Origin: Pseudomonas svalbardensis
Lineage (GTDB): Bacteria; Pseudomonadota; Gammaproteobacteria; Pseudomonadales; Pseudomonadaceae
Length of the DNA: 64,000 nucleotides
Direction of reading: 5' to 3'
Assembly (NCBI RefSeq): GCF_030053115.1
Contig: NZ_CP125619.1
Span: 2,739,501 to 2,803,500, forward strand
Shown here: positions 44,775 through 54,368 of the stretch, one piece after another
Layout: every line of letters starts with the position of its first letter
How positions within the stretch are numbered: position 1 is the stretch's first letter
The notes under the pieces: model-generated
Told to the model about the DNA's origin: nothing
The model's database searches: none
Seen by the model: the letters and a program-made list of their open reading frames with translations, nothing else
Position numbers and translations under genes: made by a program

Positions 44775-47177
44775 TTATTTTCTTTTATCAATAACCAACG
44801 GTGTTTTGCCGCTGTGTTTGTTTCGAGTGAACGCTTGCTCCATGCACACTGCAACTTCGACAGTTAACAGTTTGGCGTTTACGGCATTGGCCAGCGCTTC
44901 ATGGCTCAGCAATGCGTTGCGAACCTGGTTGATGTCTGCATCCGTTAGAACGTTGAGTCGCTCGACGCCATCAGAGGTGTGGTCCAGAACAATCTGAATG
45001 GGCGCGCCGACGCTATCCTGCAGAGCCGACGGCGAAATGAACTCCGTGCCCATTCGCACCAGTTTGCCGTGGCGCTGGAGCAGTTCGAATCGGGGTGAGT
45101 CCAGCCCGCACGGACAGGTGCCGGGTATCCAGCGACCGGTGTCTCCAACGTCATATCGGCGCACGGTTTGGCCTTGCCGTGCTCGTGAAGTAAACAACAG
45201 GCGCCCGATCTTATTGGCCTGAACCGGTTCATCCCGTTCGATCTGCACAATTTCCAGATGCTGGGTATCGCACATCAAGTGAAACACCCCGTACGCGGTG
45301 GCTGCGCACGCATGCCCCAAGGGGCCAGCATCGACGGAACCATAGATCGCCGAGCGGATCGTCGAGACCCCGCAGCTTTCCATGAGGCTCAAGCTGGTTT
45401 GGCCCGGATGTTCGCCGCCAAGGAACACTTTGCCGATACCTGCGTACGCGCGGAGCCGGGTCTGCTCGTTGAAAAACAGACGATGCAAGGTGCTCGGCAT
45501 GCCAATCAGCACGGTGACACGCTGGTCGACGATCAGTTGGGCGATTTCGCTGAAGTCATCGTCCTGGGGCGCGCCCATGGGGAAATGTGTGACGCCCATC
45601 TGTTCCAGTATTTTGGTAAAACTGAGAAACCCTCCGTACAGGCTGCCGCCGTAAAACAGGTTCATGACCCGGTCCTGTGAAGGATCGAGCCCGGAGGCGA
45701 ACAGGCCGTCGGCCGCTGCGCGCATCTGCCGTTGAAAGTCGCGATAGCTGAAACCGGCGAGGGCCGGAGCGCCGCTGCTTCCTCCAGAGCGGAAAAACAA
45801 TTGCGCCGCCGCGCCCATCGGCTGGGTCGTGAAGGTGTTTTTGTCCATGATCGGCGCATGGGCGGTGTCAAGGGCGGGCGGGACCGGGTCGAGCGTTGCA
45901 CGGCCCGTTAGCACATCAGGTGCCAGACTCACCGAGAGGCGGCGACTCAGACGTGTCAACGCGTAGACGCCATCGTGGGGCTCACCGGCGTAGCCGTCAT
46001 GAATCCCCGCGCAAGGCGCAATACGGGTGATCCCAGCGCTGACCAGCGTTCGCACAAGTCCTGGCGTTTCTGTCGAAGAGCAAATCAGCGCGCAACTTTG
46101 CAGGACGGTGCGCCAGGGCAACAGCGTCTCGGCGATCAAGTGTTGCGGTACGGGCTTGAGCAGCACCGTACGAAACAGCGGCGACGGCGCGAGCGTCTGA
46201 TGGTGTTCCCAGATGATTCGCCATCCATGGCCGGTCCAGACCTGGCCGCTCTGGTTCGCAAAACAGTAATCCAGTTGCGCCATGGCCGTGCGGGTGGTGA
46301 TCTCGCACGCTTCCTGGTCCGTGGGCACCAGCGCCGGCCAGTGCGACGCGCGACGTTTGAAGGCATCGCTCAAACGCTCGCCCAGGTCCTGCAGGATGGC
46401 CGGATCATTGCTGTCCACCAGCACCCATTGCGGGCTTGAACACGCTTGTTGATCCAGACTGCACACCTCATCCACCAACGCATCCAGCGCCGAAAGGCTG
46501 GCTGCGTCAGGCGACAGATAAGCGAAACTGATCCTGTGCCCCCAATCGATCCAGCGACATCCGGCGGGGATCTGCTGACGAATCGCTTTGAATGCCTTTT
46601 CACCGCCCCAGGCTGACACGCCATCGGCCTGAGCGCAGAGTTCGGCTATCCGGGAAGTGCCCACGGGCAGCACCGCGACGAACTCGGCAAGCCTGCCACT
46701 GGTGTCGCACTTCACAAAGGCAGCCAGCAATTGCGCAGTCAAACCCGCATCGCTGGCGCTGGGGCGTAACCAGTTAATGTTACCGGCCAGCAGGCTTTCG
46801 AGCACCGCGCAGAACGCGAGCATCGGCGCATTGCCCGGCGTCACATGCACCACCAGCCCCAACGGGTGCCAGCTTTCAAAGTGTGGCTGCCGGTAGTCGA
46901 TACGCCTCAGCGAACGGGGTTGCGCACCCAGTTCTCGCTCAAGCTTCGTGCTCAGGTTGCTGCGCTGGCAGAACTCGATCAGCCCCTGACATTGATCGTC
47001 GTCCAGAGGCAGGTTCAGGCTGCGAGTCTGTAGTTGTGTGGCGAAACGAGCCGCGGTTTCGATGACGGTCTCGCTGTCGATCGGTGCAGAAAGCAACCTG
47101 GGTAATTGTTTTCGAAGGCGGTCGAGGGCGCTTTCCGGGGTAGCGTCGTCACGCAGTTGGCCATTGATGAGGTACAT
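44775..47177 (-). CDS. LuxC-type acyl-CoA reductase fused to a PaaK-like adenylation domain
   Basis: An 800-residue two-part protein. Residues ~1-425 match LuxC/acyl-CoA reductase: HVTPGNAPMLAFCAVLESL (NADPH region, 111-129), PVGTSRIAELC and the catalytic cysteine C246 in LDQQACSSPQWVLV. Residues ~430-800 are a PaaK-like adenylation domain with loop FFRSGGSSGAP (461-471), YGSVDAGPLGHAC, VRRYDVGDTGRW and the cysteine cluster CPCGLDSPRFE. LuxC reduces an acyl thioester to an aldehyde with NADPH. Fusing it to an adenylation domain suggests direct channelling of an activated acid into reduction. The gene starts 1 bp after the LuxE-like gene stop. Confidence 0.85.
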   Translation of the reverse strand: MYLINGQLRDDATPESALDRLRKQLPRLLSAPIDSETVIETAARFATQLQTRSLNLPLDDDQCQGLIEFCQRSNLSTKLERELGAQPRSLRRIDYRQPHFESWHPLGLVVHVTPGNAPMLAFCAVLESLLAGNINWLRPSASDAGLTAQLLAAFVKCDTSGRLAEFVAVLPVGTSRIAELCAQADGVSAWGGEKAFKAIRQQIPAGCRWIDWGHRISFAYLSPDAASLSALDALVDEVCSLDQQACSSPQWVLVDSNDPAILQDLGERLSDAFKRRASHWPALVPTDQEACEITTRTAMAQLDYCFANQSGQVWTGHGWRIIWEHHQTLAPSPLFRTVLLKPVPQHLIAETLLPWRTVLQSCALICSSTETPGLVRTLVSAGITRIAPCAGIHDGYAGEPHDGVYALTRLSRRLSVSLAPDVLTGRATLDPVPPALDTAHAPIMDKNTFTTQPMGAAAQLFFRSGGSSGAPALAGFSYRDFQRQMRAAADGLFASGLDPSQDRVMNLFYGGSLYGGFLSFTKILEQMGVTHFPMGAPQDDDFSEIAQLIVDQRVTVLIGMPSTLHRLFFNEQTRLRAYAGIGKVFLGGEHPGQTSLSLMESCGVSTIRSAIYGSVDAGPLGHACAATAYGVFHLMCDTQHLEIVQIERDEPVQANKIGRLLFTSRARQGQTVRRYDVGDTGRWIPGTCPCGLDSPRFELLQRHGKLVRMGTEFISPSALQDSVGAPIQIVLDHTSDGVERLNVLTDADINQVRNALLSHEALANAVNAKLLTVEVAVCMEQAFTRNKHSGKTPLVIDKRK

Positions 47178-47178
47178 A

Positions 47179-48309
47179 TCAAGCCCCTCCCAGCAATTCG
47201 GAAGCCGCCATGGCGCAACTGCGACTGGCGGTGGTGCCAGCGCGTCCGTGCAGCTCGAACCAATCGGTCGTCAGGCCGCATCCGCAATGTGCGCCGGGGT
47301 GTAATGTCGCCAGATCGCCCATGACCACAGCGTGAGCAGGGCTTGACGAAATGTACGGGGAGACAAATTCCAGCAAGCCGCGCTGGCCGTATGGCTGGAC
47401 CGTGAAATCGGATGGATTGCGCACGAAAACCTTCGAGTAAATGGGGGCATGAAAATGATGGCGGGCACATTGGATATAGGGCACGGCATGCTCGACGGCA
47501 CCGTAACCATCCCGGCATCGGGACAGGTCGATACCCAATTGCCGATTGATTCGGGCATACAACTCAAGCAGGGGAATCTCTTGTGCTGCCTGGGTTTTCC
47601 AGCCACCCCCCAAAAACACCAATGACTGGGCGGGCAGCTTGAGATTCGGTGCACAGGTGGTTTCCATGTGCTGTAGCGCATGGGAAAGGAACGCAGGAAA
47701 TCCGAGTATCCGCACGGGCAATCCCTCGTCGGCAAACTCCTGCAAGGCGCGAATCACGCCAAACAGGTCGAACTCGTGACCTTTACCGGTAAGGCGCAAT
47801 CCGTAGACGACCCGATTGATGGGTGCGTAGCTGCAGAGAAACTGGTCGGTGTAAGCCGTGCCCAAGGTGATGGCAGCTTCGGTCTCGTAGCTCAGGAGCA
47901 AATAATTGCAGGGGCTTTGCGGAGTATCCCAGCCGTAGTGCCGGAAAATGTGGCTCACCATGCCTTGGGCCGCTGCCATGCTGCGAGGGTCATAGCGCAT
48001 GCGACTCTTCTGGCCGCTGGTGCCAGACGATGTCAGCTCCAGCGCACCTTCGCCGGTGGGGCCGAACAACAAGTGACGTTTGAAATAGTTGGCGAAAATC
48101 GGTGGCAACCTGGACCAGTCATCCAGTGTCTCCAGGTCCTTTGCATCGAGCCCGTTGGCGTTTAGCCAGCGTTCGTAGCCAGGCGTGTGTTGACAATGAA
48201 ACAGGCTGATTTCCCCCATCGCCTGGTCGAATAGGCCGTCGGGCACTGAATCCAGGCAATAGGGTTGCGTTAACGCACAGAGCGCATCGGTGTGGGGTAA
48301 ATGGATCAT
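47179..48309 (-). CDS. LuxE-like acyl-protein synthetase
   Basis: A 376-residue protein. Start 48309 (MIHLPHTDALCAL) is preferred over 48402 because the extra N-terminus is cysteine-rich and lacks a ribosome-binding site. Family features are the ATP-binding loop LELTSSGTSGQKSRMR (~91-104), LGGGWKTQAAQEI, DGYGAVEHAVPYIQC, and a C-terminal CGCGL cluster with WFELHGRAG. In luminous bacteria LuxE forms an acyl-AMP and passes the acyl group through its own cysteine to LuxC. The LuxC partner is the next gene (1 bp). There is no luxA, luxB or luxD nearby, so light production is not indicated. Confidence 0.85.
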   Translation of the reverse strand: MIHLPHTDALCALTQPYCLDSVPDGLFDQAMGEISLFHCQHTPGYERWLNANGLDAKDLETLDDWSRLPPIFANYFKRHLLFGPTGEGALELTSSGTSGQKSRMRYDPRSMAAAQGMVSHIFRHYGWDTPQSPCNYLLLSYETEAAITLGTAYTDQFLCSYAPINRVVYGLRLTGKGHEFDLFGVIRALQEFADEGLPVRILGFPAFLSHALQHMETTCAPNLKLPAQSLVFLGGGWKTQAAQEIPLLELYARINRQLGIDLSRCRDGYGAVEHAVPYIQCARHHFHAPIYSKVFVRNPSDFTVQPYGQRGLLEFVSPYISSSPAHAVVMGDLATLHPGAHCGCGLTTDWFELHGRAGTTASRSCAMAASELLGGA

Positions 48310-48331
48310 CAAAAGACCTACGTTGTGGTGT

Positions 48332-49573
48332 TCAGACGGCAAGCGCGATGTGAGAACGCCGCAGAAACAGCCGCAGAGGAAGCAGGCAAAGAAGCCCTGC
48401 AATACCAGCCATCAGGGCAAAGGATTCGTGGCTATTACCGGCGCCGGCTGCAGCGATAATCGAGCCGCCGCCGCCCATGACGGCGATCGAGATCATGCCG
48501 ATCATGGCCGAGACCAGACCTTTGCTGTCGTCGCTGGTGAACAGCGCAAGCCGGTACAGCGCGGCATTGCTCATGCCAAGCCCAACGGCGTAAAGCGCCA
48601 GGCAGCTGATCAGCACGACTGTCGAAGCGCCGTAGACGCTGACGGCGACTAACGCGATGAGCCCGCCGCAAAACGGCCAAAGCGCGTATCGAATCAGTTG
48701 TGACAGTTCAGCGTTGGCAATCAGTCGGTTGAGGATCAGATTGCCGAGAATGACGGCCGCAAACACCGGGATTTGCCACAGGCCATAGTGCAGCGTTGAA
48801 AGCCCCTGGTTGTGGATCAGCAAGAGCGGCGCCAACCCGATCCAGGCAATCAAGGGCAGGCTCATCACGCCCAGCGCGACTGCGGCGCAAAGGAATTGCG
48901 GGTTAGTCAGCAACGCGACATAGCGGCGCACGGTGCCGTGCCATTCAAAGCGTACTGCTTCCAGTCGCTGACCGTCGTGGCGCAGGGTGCCCACGGTTTC
49001 CGGCATGAACAGGTAAAGCCCGAGCCAGACCATCACGCCGCCGAGACTCAGCAGTAAAAACAGCTCCCGCCAGGACAACCATTCCAGCAGCAGACTGCCG
49101 AGTAACGGCCCCAGAAGCGGGGAGAGCAGCGCAACGTTCCCCAGCAACGCCATGATTTTGACCGCGTCAGCTTCGCAGAAAACTTCTTGCAGGGCCGGGT
49201 AGCTGACCGCGATGACAAACCCCAACCCCATGCCCTGAATCAGTCGCAAGCCATTGAACGCATAAATGCTTTGCACGTTGAACGCGGCGGCACAGGCCAG
49301 GGCGAATACCGCGCAACCGATGAGTAACATCCGGCGGCGGCCAAAATGATCGGACAGCGGGCCAATCAGCCATTGCAGAAGAATGCCGCCAGCCAGATAA
49401 AGATTGAAGGCGTAGGGGACATGGTCGGGGCTGGCATCCAGTTGTCGGGTGACGGTCAACATGGCCGGCATAATCATGTCACTGGCCATATAGGTCAGCA
49501 GTTCGAAAAAAGTTATTGCAAGGCAAAAGCCAAACAAATGGTGGGGGCTGATATTGATTAAAGGCTTGTGCAT
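48332..49573 (-). CDS. MFS exporter, Bcr/CflA or MdfA type
   Basis: A 413-residue inner-membrane protein with about 12 transmembrane helices. It has LTYMASDMIMPAMLTVTRQL in helix 1, the motif LIGPLSDHFGRRRMLLIG between helices 2 and 3, and the exporter motif C GLRLIQGMGLGFVIAVSYPAL cut here to its first part GLRLIQGMG. Such proteins export drugs or metabolites. It is the first gene of the cluster, 22 bp before the LuxE-like gene, so it probably exports the cluster product. The presumed promoter lies in 49574-49740, where no known operator was recognised. Confidence 0.87.
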   Translation of the reverse strand: MHKPLINISPHHLFGFCLAITFFELLTYMASDMIMPAMLTVTRQLDASPDHVPYAFNLYLAGGILLQWLIGPLSDHFGRRRMLLIGCAVFALACAAAFNVQSIYAFNGLRLIQGMGLGFVIAVSYPALQEVFCEADAVKIMALLGNVALLSPLLGPLLGSLLLEWLSWRELFLLLSLGGVMVWLGLYLFMPETVGTLRHDGQRLEAVRFEWHGTVRRYVALLTNPQFLCAAVALGVMSLPLIAWIGLAPLLLIHNQGLSTLHYGLWQIPVFAAVILGNLILNRLIANAELSQLIRYALWPFCGGLIALVAVSVYGASTVVLISCLALYAVGLGMSNAALYRLALFTSDDSKGLVSAMIGMISIAVMGGGGSIIAAAGAGNSHESFALMAGIAGLLCLLPLRLFLRRSHIALAV

Positions 49574-49743
49574 GGCATCCCTATTCTTTGCTCAAAGTTT
49601 AATAGCGGGTTTATTGCGATGCACCGAGAGTAATCATCGAATATGAATAGCTCAAATGGACGATTAAGACCGAAAGCTTCAATGGTTATCGCTATGTTTC
49701 GATGTGCGCAGGGATTGAAAAAAGAAGTGAATACCCATGTACG

Positions 49744-49772
49744 AAAAATGCCCGCGACAGGGCGGGCATTTG
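49744..49772 (-). terminator. Terminator of the small lipoprotein gene
   Basis: On the minus strand AAATGCCCGCCC, CTGTC and GCGGGCATTTTT form a hairpin with a T-run, ~77 bp past the stop at 49849. It also insulates the LuxC/LuxE operon promoter. Confidence 0.8.
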
Positions 49773-49848
49773 TTCAGTAGTTATTGGGTGGGGTATTTGC
49801 CTTACGAGTGAATGTTCAATTATTCACGCTTTATGACACAACCAACCA

Positions 49849-49986
49849 TTATCGATGCTGGTAATAACTCGGCCCGCCACGGTCGTAATGGTGACCGCCG
49901 TGCCATCCGCCGTGGGGGAAAACGATGCAGCCGCTCAGTGTCAGGAGAGCGAGCAGGGGAATCAGCAGTGTGATTCGACGGAGCAT
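49849..49986 (-). CDS. Small lipoprotein (45 residues)
   Basis: MLRRITLLIPLLALLTLSGC is a clear lipoprotein signal with lipobox LSGC and Cys20, followed by a histidine/glycine/tyrosine-rich tail (PHGGWHGGHHYDRGG). The histidines could bind metal. The longer frame to 50340 is rejected because the upstream part lacks coding character. GAGG lies ~8 nt before the ATG. No neighbour shares its strand immediately. Confidence 0.75.
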   Translation of the reverse strand: MLRRITLLIPLLALLTLSGCIVFPHGGWHGGHHYDRGGPSYYQHR

Positions 49987-50142
49987 TTCAAAATCCTCAT
50001 GGTTATCGCCACTATGAAGCCAAAACTCTTCATCGGCTGTAACATGAGACCCCGTTTGTAGCGTCCCATCCCCGGAGAAAGGTAGGGGCTTGGCATGCGT
50101 TCTGATACAAATCGGATACATTTTCAGGTACAGGAACTCGCA

Positions 50143-50331
50143 ATGACTCAGTCGCAACGTTTGAAATACTCGATTCTGATCTCCCTCGTGGTGTTGGGGA
50201 TCATGTTTGGCCTTTCGTATCTGCAAAACGCAGGCGTCATCAGCGAGAAGCTGTTTCAGTACATCGCCATCGGCGTGGCGGTGATCGTGGTGGTGGTCAA
50301 TGGCGTGATGCGTCGCAAGGTCAAACCCTGA
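50143..50331 (+). CDS. Small hydrophobic membrane protein
   Basis: A 62-residue protein with two transmembrane helices (LKYSILISLVVLGIMFGLSY and AIGVAVIVVVVNGVM) and a basic C-terminus. It resembles many small Pseudomonas membrane proteins of unknown function. AGGA lies ~8 nt before the ATG. An in-frame start at 50095 is less likely. Confidence 0.65.
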   Translation: MTQSQRLKYSILISLVVLGIMFGLSYLQNAGVISEKLFQYIAIGVAVIVVVVNGVMRRKVKP

Positions 50332-50350
50332 ACGACGCACCTTCAGCGGA

Positions 50351-50722
50351 TCACTCGCGTTGGAGCATGGCTGCAGCGTGCGGATGCAGGCTGTAGCTTT
50401 TGTCCGGATTGAGCGTGATCACGCCTTCGCTGCACAAGCGTTTCAACACTTCCCGCACACTGAGAAAGGACAGGGGAATATCCAGGTCCACCAAGTGGCT
50501 GTGCACGCCGCGCACGCCAAGGCTACGGTCGCTTTCGGCGGCGGTCAGCAAGGCGTCGATGACTTTGAGGCGGATCAGACTGGTTCGCAGACCAAAGCTC
50601 TTGAGCAGCAGCCTGATCCGCTCGTTGCCATTGCGCTCGCCCCGTTGACTGAAAACACCGGAGCCCATGGCAGAGCCCTTTGGCGCATTGCTACCGTCCG
50701 TTGGCAGTTGCGAGTTGTACAT
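50351..50722 (-). CDS. PA2384-like winged-helix (Fur-related) regulator
   Basis: A 123-residue protein. A divergent winged-helix domain is visible: IRLLLKSFGLRTSLIRLKVI, then GVRGVHSHLVDLDIPLSFLS and VREVLKRLCSEGVITLNPD. The layout resembles the N-terminal DNA-binding part of Fur proteins without their metal-binding domain. It lies divergent from pvdQ, as does P. aeruginosa PA2384, described as an iron-responsive Fur-related regulator. AAGGAG is 8 nt before the ATG at 50722. A role in iron or pyoverdine control is inferred from that synteny. Confidence 0.7.
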   Translation of the reverse strand: MYNSQLPTDGSNAPKGSAMGSGVFSQRGERNGNERIRLLLKSFGLRTSLIRLKVIDALLTAAESDRSLGVRGVHSHLVDLDIPLSFLSVREVLKRLCSEGVITLNPDKSYSLHPHAAAMLQRE

Positions 50723-50880
50723 GCAAAAACTCCTTTTCCGAGCCGGCCAGGAAATGTGATGGGTGCTCTCAATCAATAAGACGTATGAGCAGGGCAAATA
50801 ATGAAGCCCCAAATGTAGAAATTTTGTCGCCGTCACGTCAGCGGCCTGTGAGATGCCCGTGAAAAGCGCCTTTCAGGGCC

Positions 50881-50903
50881 TAAATTTTTGTCATTTATTT
50901 CGT
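50881..50903 (+). promoter_or_regulatory. Candidate PvdS-dependent promoter (iron-starvation box) of pvdQ
   Basis: TAAAT (50881-50885) and CGT (50901-50903) are separated by 15 bp, preceded by GGCC, 64 bp before the pvdQ start. PvdS promoters have TAAAT-N16-CGT as I recall; here the gap is one base short. Confidence 0.55.
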
Positions 50904-50966
50904 TCCTAGGGAAAGGCGCAGTGCGTGTATGACGCAGGGTGTTTGTCTTTTCGATCAGGAGCGAGC

Positions 50967-53312
50967 GTGATTATTTCCAGGCAGTTAACCCGGTTGAGCC
51001 TTGCAGGCGTATTGGTGGGCTTGAGTCTTGCCGCAAACGCACGCAGTCAGCCGGAGCAGGCGAGCGCCGACATTCGCCGGACCAGTTTCGGTGTGCCGCA
51101 TATCCGGGCCGACAACGAGCGCGGGCTCGGTTATGGCATTGGTTACGCCTACGCTCAGGACAACCTGTGCCTGCTGGCCAATGAGATCACCACCGTGAAC
51201 GGCGAACGTTCACGCTATTTCGGCCCGGATCAGTTCACGGTCGAAGAGCGCGAAAACCTGGTCAGCGATCTGTTTTTCAATTGGCTGAACACGCCACAGG
51301 CCGTCGAGGGTTTCTGGCAGGCGCAAACCCCGCAAGTGCGCGATCTCATCGAAGGGTATGTGGCGGGCTATAACCGCTCGCTGGCCGAGCGTCGGGTTCA
51401 GGGTTTGCCGCAGCAGTGTCAGGGCGACTGGGTGCGCGAGATTACCGCCCAGGATCTGGTCAAGTTGACGCGGCGTCTGCTGGTCGAGGGCGGAGTAGGG
51501 CAGTTTGCCGAAGCCTTGGCCGGCGCGACGCCACCCAAAGCCGTTGCTCATGTGGCGAGTGAACCGGCGACGTTCCAGGTGGCCGCCTCGCGCATGCAGC
51601 GGTTTGCCCTGGACCGCGGCAGCAACGCCGTGGCGGTCGGCAGTGAACGTTCGTTCAATGGCCGCGGAATGTTGCTGGCCAATCCGCATTTCCCTTGGGT
51701 CGGCGGGATGCGTTTCTATCAAATGCACCTGACCATTCCCGGCCAACTGGACGTCATGGGTGCGGCGCTGCCGGGGTTGCCGATGATCAACATCGGTTTC
51801 AACCAGCACCTGGCGTGGACCCACACCGTGGACTCGTCCAAACATTTCACCTTGTATCGCCTGCAACTCGATCCCAAGGATTCAACCCGTTATCTGCTCG
51901 ACGGCAAGTCATTGCCGATGAAGAAACAGCCCCTGACCGTGAGCGTGAAACAACCGGATGGCCAGACCAGACCGGTTTCTCATGTGGTCTACAGTTCGCA
52001 GTTCGGCCCGATCGTGCAATGGCCCGGAAAACTCGACTGGGACAACCAGTTCGCCTACAGCCTGCGCGACGCCAATCTGGATAACGACCGGGTCTTGCAG
52101 CAGTGGTATGCAATGAACCGCGCGTTCAGCCTCAAAGAGTTGCAGGCCTCGGTGCACAAGATCCAGGGGATCCCGTGGGTCAACACCCTGGCGACGGATG
52201 ATCAGGGGCAGACGCTGTACATGAACCTCTCGGTCGTGCCGAACGTCAGTGCCGACAAACTGGCCAAATGCAGTGATCCGCGGGCCGGGTTGCAGATGAT
52301 CGTCCTCGACGGTTCCAACAGTGCGTGTGCCTGGGACATCGACCCGACAGCTGCACAAAAAGGCATTTTTGCGGCAGACAAGTTGCCGCAGCTGTTGCGC
52401 AAGGATTTTGTGCAGCACTCCAACGATTCGGCCTGGATGGCCAACCCGGCGCAACCGCTCACTGGTTTTTCGCCCCTGATCAGCCAGGATGGCCAGCCAT
52501 TGGGGCTGCGCTCGCGTTTTGCGCTGGATCGCCTGAACACGTTGAACAAGGCCGGCCCGATAGCAGCGACGGATCTGCAACACATGGTGATGGACGACCA
52601 GGTGTATCAGGCGGCTCAAGTGATGCCGGACCTGCTGCAGTTCTGTGCGGCGGCCCTGGGTTCCGATGCGCCCGCGCTCACGCCGCTGTGTGCCAGCCTC
52701 AAGGCCTGGGATCGCAGTGCGAATCTGGACAGTGGTCTCGGGTTTGTGCATTTCCAGAATGTCATGGAGTCGCTACAGCAAACGCCTGATCTCTGGCGTG
52801 TGGCGTTCGATCCGAAAGACCCGCAACACACCCCGAGTGGCCTGGCGGTCGATCGCCCGGACGTCGCAGAGGCGGTTCGCGAGGCGATGCTGGCGTCGGT
52901 GGCGCAGATCAACAAGATGGGGCTCAAGGCTGATAGCCGCTGGGGTGATATCCAGGTGGTCAGCAGTGGCGGCCAGCAGACGCCGATTCACGGTGGACCT
53001 GGCACTCTGGGGGTTTATAACGCCATTCAGAGCGTGCCGAGAACCGACGGTAAACTCGAAGTCGTCAGCGGCACCAGCTATTTGCAGGTGGTGACCTTCG
53101 ATGACAAGGGACCGCAGGCCCAGGGGCTGCTGGCATTCTCGCTATCCAGTGACCCGGCCTCCAAGTACTCCAGAGATCAGACCGTGGCATTTTCCAGGAA
53201 GCAGTTGAGTGTGTTGCCGTTCACCGAGCAGCAGATCCTGTCCGATCCGCAGTATCAGGTTCAGACAATCCACGAGCAAGACGAAAAAGCCGGGAAGGTG
53301 GCTGCACAGTAA
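50967..53312 (+). CDS. pvdQ: PvdQ, acyl-homoserine-lactone/pyoverdine-maturation acylase
   Basis: A 781-residue Ntn-hydrolase precursor. Start GTG 50967 follows AGGAG and gives a signal peptide ending near ANA-RS. After the alpha chain, autocleavage exposes Ser219 in [11 protein letters not shown], which becomes the beta-chain N-terminal nucleophile. Other family features are [20 protein letters not shown] and [18 protein letters not shown]. PvdQ removes the myristoyl/myristoleyl chain from pyoverdine precursors in the periplasm and can also hydrolyse long-chain AHLs. The fpvR gene lies convergent next to it. The full pyoverdine cluster is not in the window. Confidence 0.92.
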   Translation: MIISRQLTRLSLAGVLVGLSLAANARSQPEQASADIRRTSFGVPHIRADNERGLGYGIGYAYAQDNLCLLANEITTVNGERSRYFGPDQFTVEERENLVSDLFFNWLNTPQAVEGFWQAQTPQVRDLIEGYVAGYNRSLAERRVQGLPQQCQGDWVREITAQDLVKLTRRLLVEGGVGQFAEALAGATPPKAVAHVASEPATFQVAASRMQRFALDRGSNAVAVGSERSFNGRGMLLANPHFPWVGGMRFYQMHLTIPGQLDVMGAALPGLPMINIGFNQHLAWTHTVDSSKHFTLYRLQLDPKDSTRYLLDGKSLPMKKQPLTVSVKQPDGQTRPVSHVVYSSQFGPIVQWPGKLDWDNQFAYSLRDANLDNDRVLQQWYAMNRAFSLKELQASVHKIQGIPWVNTLATDDQGQTLYMNLSVVPNVSADKLAKCSDPRAGLQMIVLDGSNSACAWDIDPTAAQKGIFAADKLPQLLRKDFVQHSNDSAWMANPAQPLTGFSPLISQDGQPLGLRSRFALDRLNTLNKAGPIAATDLQHMVMDDQVYQAAQVMPDLLQFCAAALGSDAPALTPLCASLKAWDRSANLDSGLGFVHFQNVMESLQQTPDLWRVAFDPKDPQHTPSGLAVDRPDVAEAVREAMLASVAQINKMGLKADSRWGDIQVVSSGGQQTPIHGGPGTLGVYNAIQSVPRTDGKLEVVSGTSYLQVVTFDDKGPQAQGLLAFSLSSDPASKYSRDQTVAFSRKQLSVLPFTEQQILSDPQYQVQTIHEQDEKAGKVAAQ

Positions 53313-53336
53313 CGCTGATGGCGCTTGAACCAGGAA

Positions 53337-53377
53337 TGAAGGCCGCACCCGCAAGGGTCGCAGCCTTCAGCTTTTTG
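53337..53377 (+). terminator. Terminator of pvdQ
   Basis: TGAAGGCCGCACCC, CGCAA and GGGTCGCAGCCTTCA form a near-perfect stem followed by GCTTTTTG. It overlaps the end of the convergent fpvR gene (stop at 53367). Confidence 0.8.
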
Positions 53378-54368
53378 GGGCTTGTCGCGGAATGGAATTG
53401 AGGACCGGATTGCCGTCCTTGTTGCGGGTCAGGTAGACCGGCAATACCTTGGGCAGGGAAGCCACCAGGTTGTTGAGCTCTTTGATGTTGTAGATGCCGC
53501 CGATACGAATCGAGCCGGTGCTGTTGTCGGCCACCATCACCGGTTTGTTCAAGTAGCGATTGATCAATGGCAGAGCGTCAGTCAGCGCCAGGTCATCGAG
53601 CACCAGTTTTCCGCTGCGCCACGCCAGTGAGTTGTCATTGTCGTAGGTCTGACTGATCCGGGGAGTGAAGTCGCCGCGTCTATAGCTCGCCTGCATCGCT
53701 GGCTCGAGGCGCAAACCGTCACCCGCCAGGGCATCATTGCTGCTGACCAGCACCGAACCTTCGATCAGGTTCACGCGTACCTGATCTTCATACATCCAGA
53801 CGTTGAATTTGGTTCCGGTTACCCGAATCCTGCCTTCGGCTGCTTTGACAATGAAGGGGTGTCGAGTGTCGTGACTGACGCTGAAGAAGGCTTCGCCTTT
53901 TTTCAGCGTGATCCGACGTTGATCCTTGTAGTTGCTGAACGTCAGCTCACTGCCCAGGTTCAGTTCTACCTGACTGCCATCGCTCAGGCTGACCTGGCGG
54001 ACATTGTCGTTCGCCTCGAAATGTTGATAGGAATTGGGTAGCCAGCCCAGGTTCCAGCCGCTATAGGCCGCCAGTGGCAACGCCATGGCGCAAACCGCGG
54101 CGGCGATACCGAAGGTGCGCCAAGGCGTAGCAGGTTTGGCGCGGACCATCGGGACCACGGTTTCTGGACGTGGCAGGTCCCCCGCGACATCCCAGATCTC
54201 CAGCATGGCCTCGTACTCGAACGCGTGAAGCGGATGAGCGTTATGCCATTGCTCGAACGCCAGCCGCTCTTCAGCAGTGCAATCGTTGGCGTGCAGACGC
54301 ATGCACCAATGCGCAGCGGCATCGGTGACAGCGTCGTATTCGGCTTGCGAGAGAGGGTTGTCGGTCAT
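53367..54368 (-). CDS. fpvR: FecR-family anti-sigma regulator (FpvR type)
   Basis: A 333-residue single-pass protein. The N-terminus (~1-70) is a DUF4880 anti-sigma domain (DAAAHWCMRLHANDCTAEER, FEQWHNAHPLHAFEYEAM). A transmembrane helix is at ~88-108. The periplasmic FecR domain follows (VRQVSLSDGSQVELNLGSEL, RITLKKGEAFFSVSHD). The C-terminal secretin/TonB short-N-like part is KLVLDDLALTDALPLINRYL. In pyoverdine systems FpvR holds PvdS and FpvI until the loaded receptor signals. Synteny with pvdQ supports that identity; neither fpvI nor fpvA is adjacent, so another FecR pair cannot be excluded. Confidence 0.8.
   Translation of the reverse strand: MTDNPLSQAEYDAVTDAAAHWCMRLHANDCTAEERLAFEQWHNAHPLHAFEYEAMLEIWDVAGDLPRPETVVPMVRAKPATPWRTFGIAAAVCAMALPLAAYSGWNLGWLPNSYQHFEANDNVRQVSLSDGSQVELNLGSELTFSNYKDQRRITLKKGEAFFSVSHDTRHPFIVKAAEGRIRVTGTKFNVWMYEDQVRVNLIEGSVLVSSNDALAGDGLRLEPAMQASYRRGDFTPRISQTYDNDNSLAWRSGKLVLDDLALTDALPLINRYLNKPVMVADNSTGSIRIGGIYNIKELNNLVASLPKVLPVYLTRNKDGNPVLNSIPRQAPKS

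Noticed and set aside
47179..49573. Possible bioluminescence (lux) operon
   Set aside because: LuxC- and LuxE-like parts are present but luxA, luxB and luxD are absent and the LuxC is fused to an adenylation domain.
49987..50340. Upstream extension of the small lipoprotein frame
   Set aside because: Antisense to a small membrane protein gene; the lipoprotein signal at 49986 is a much better start.
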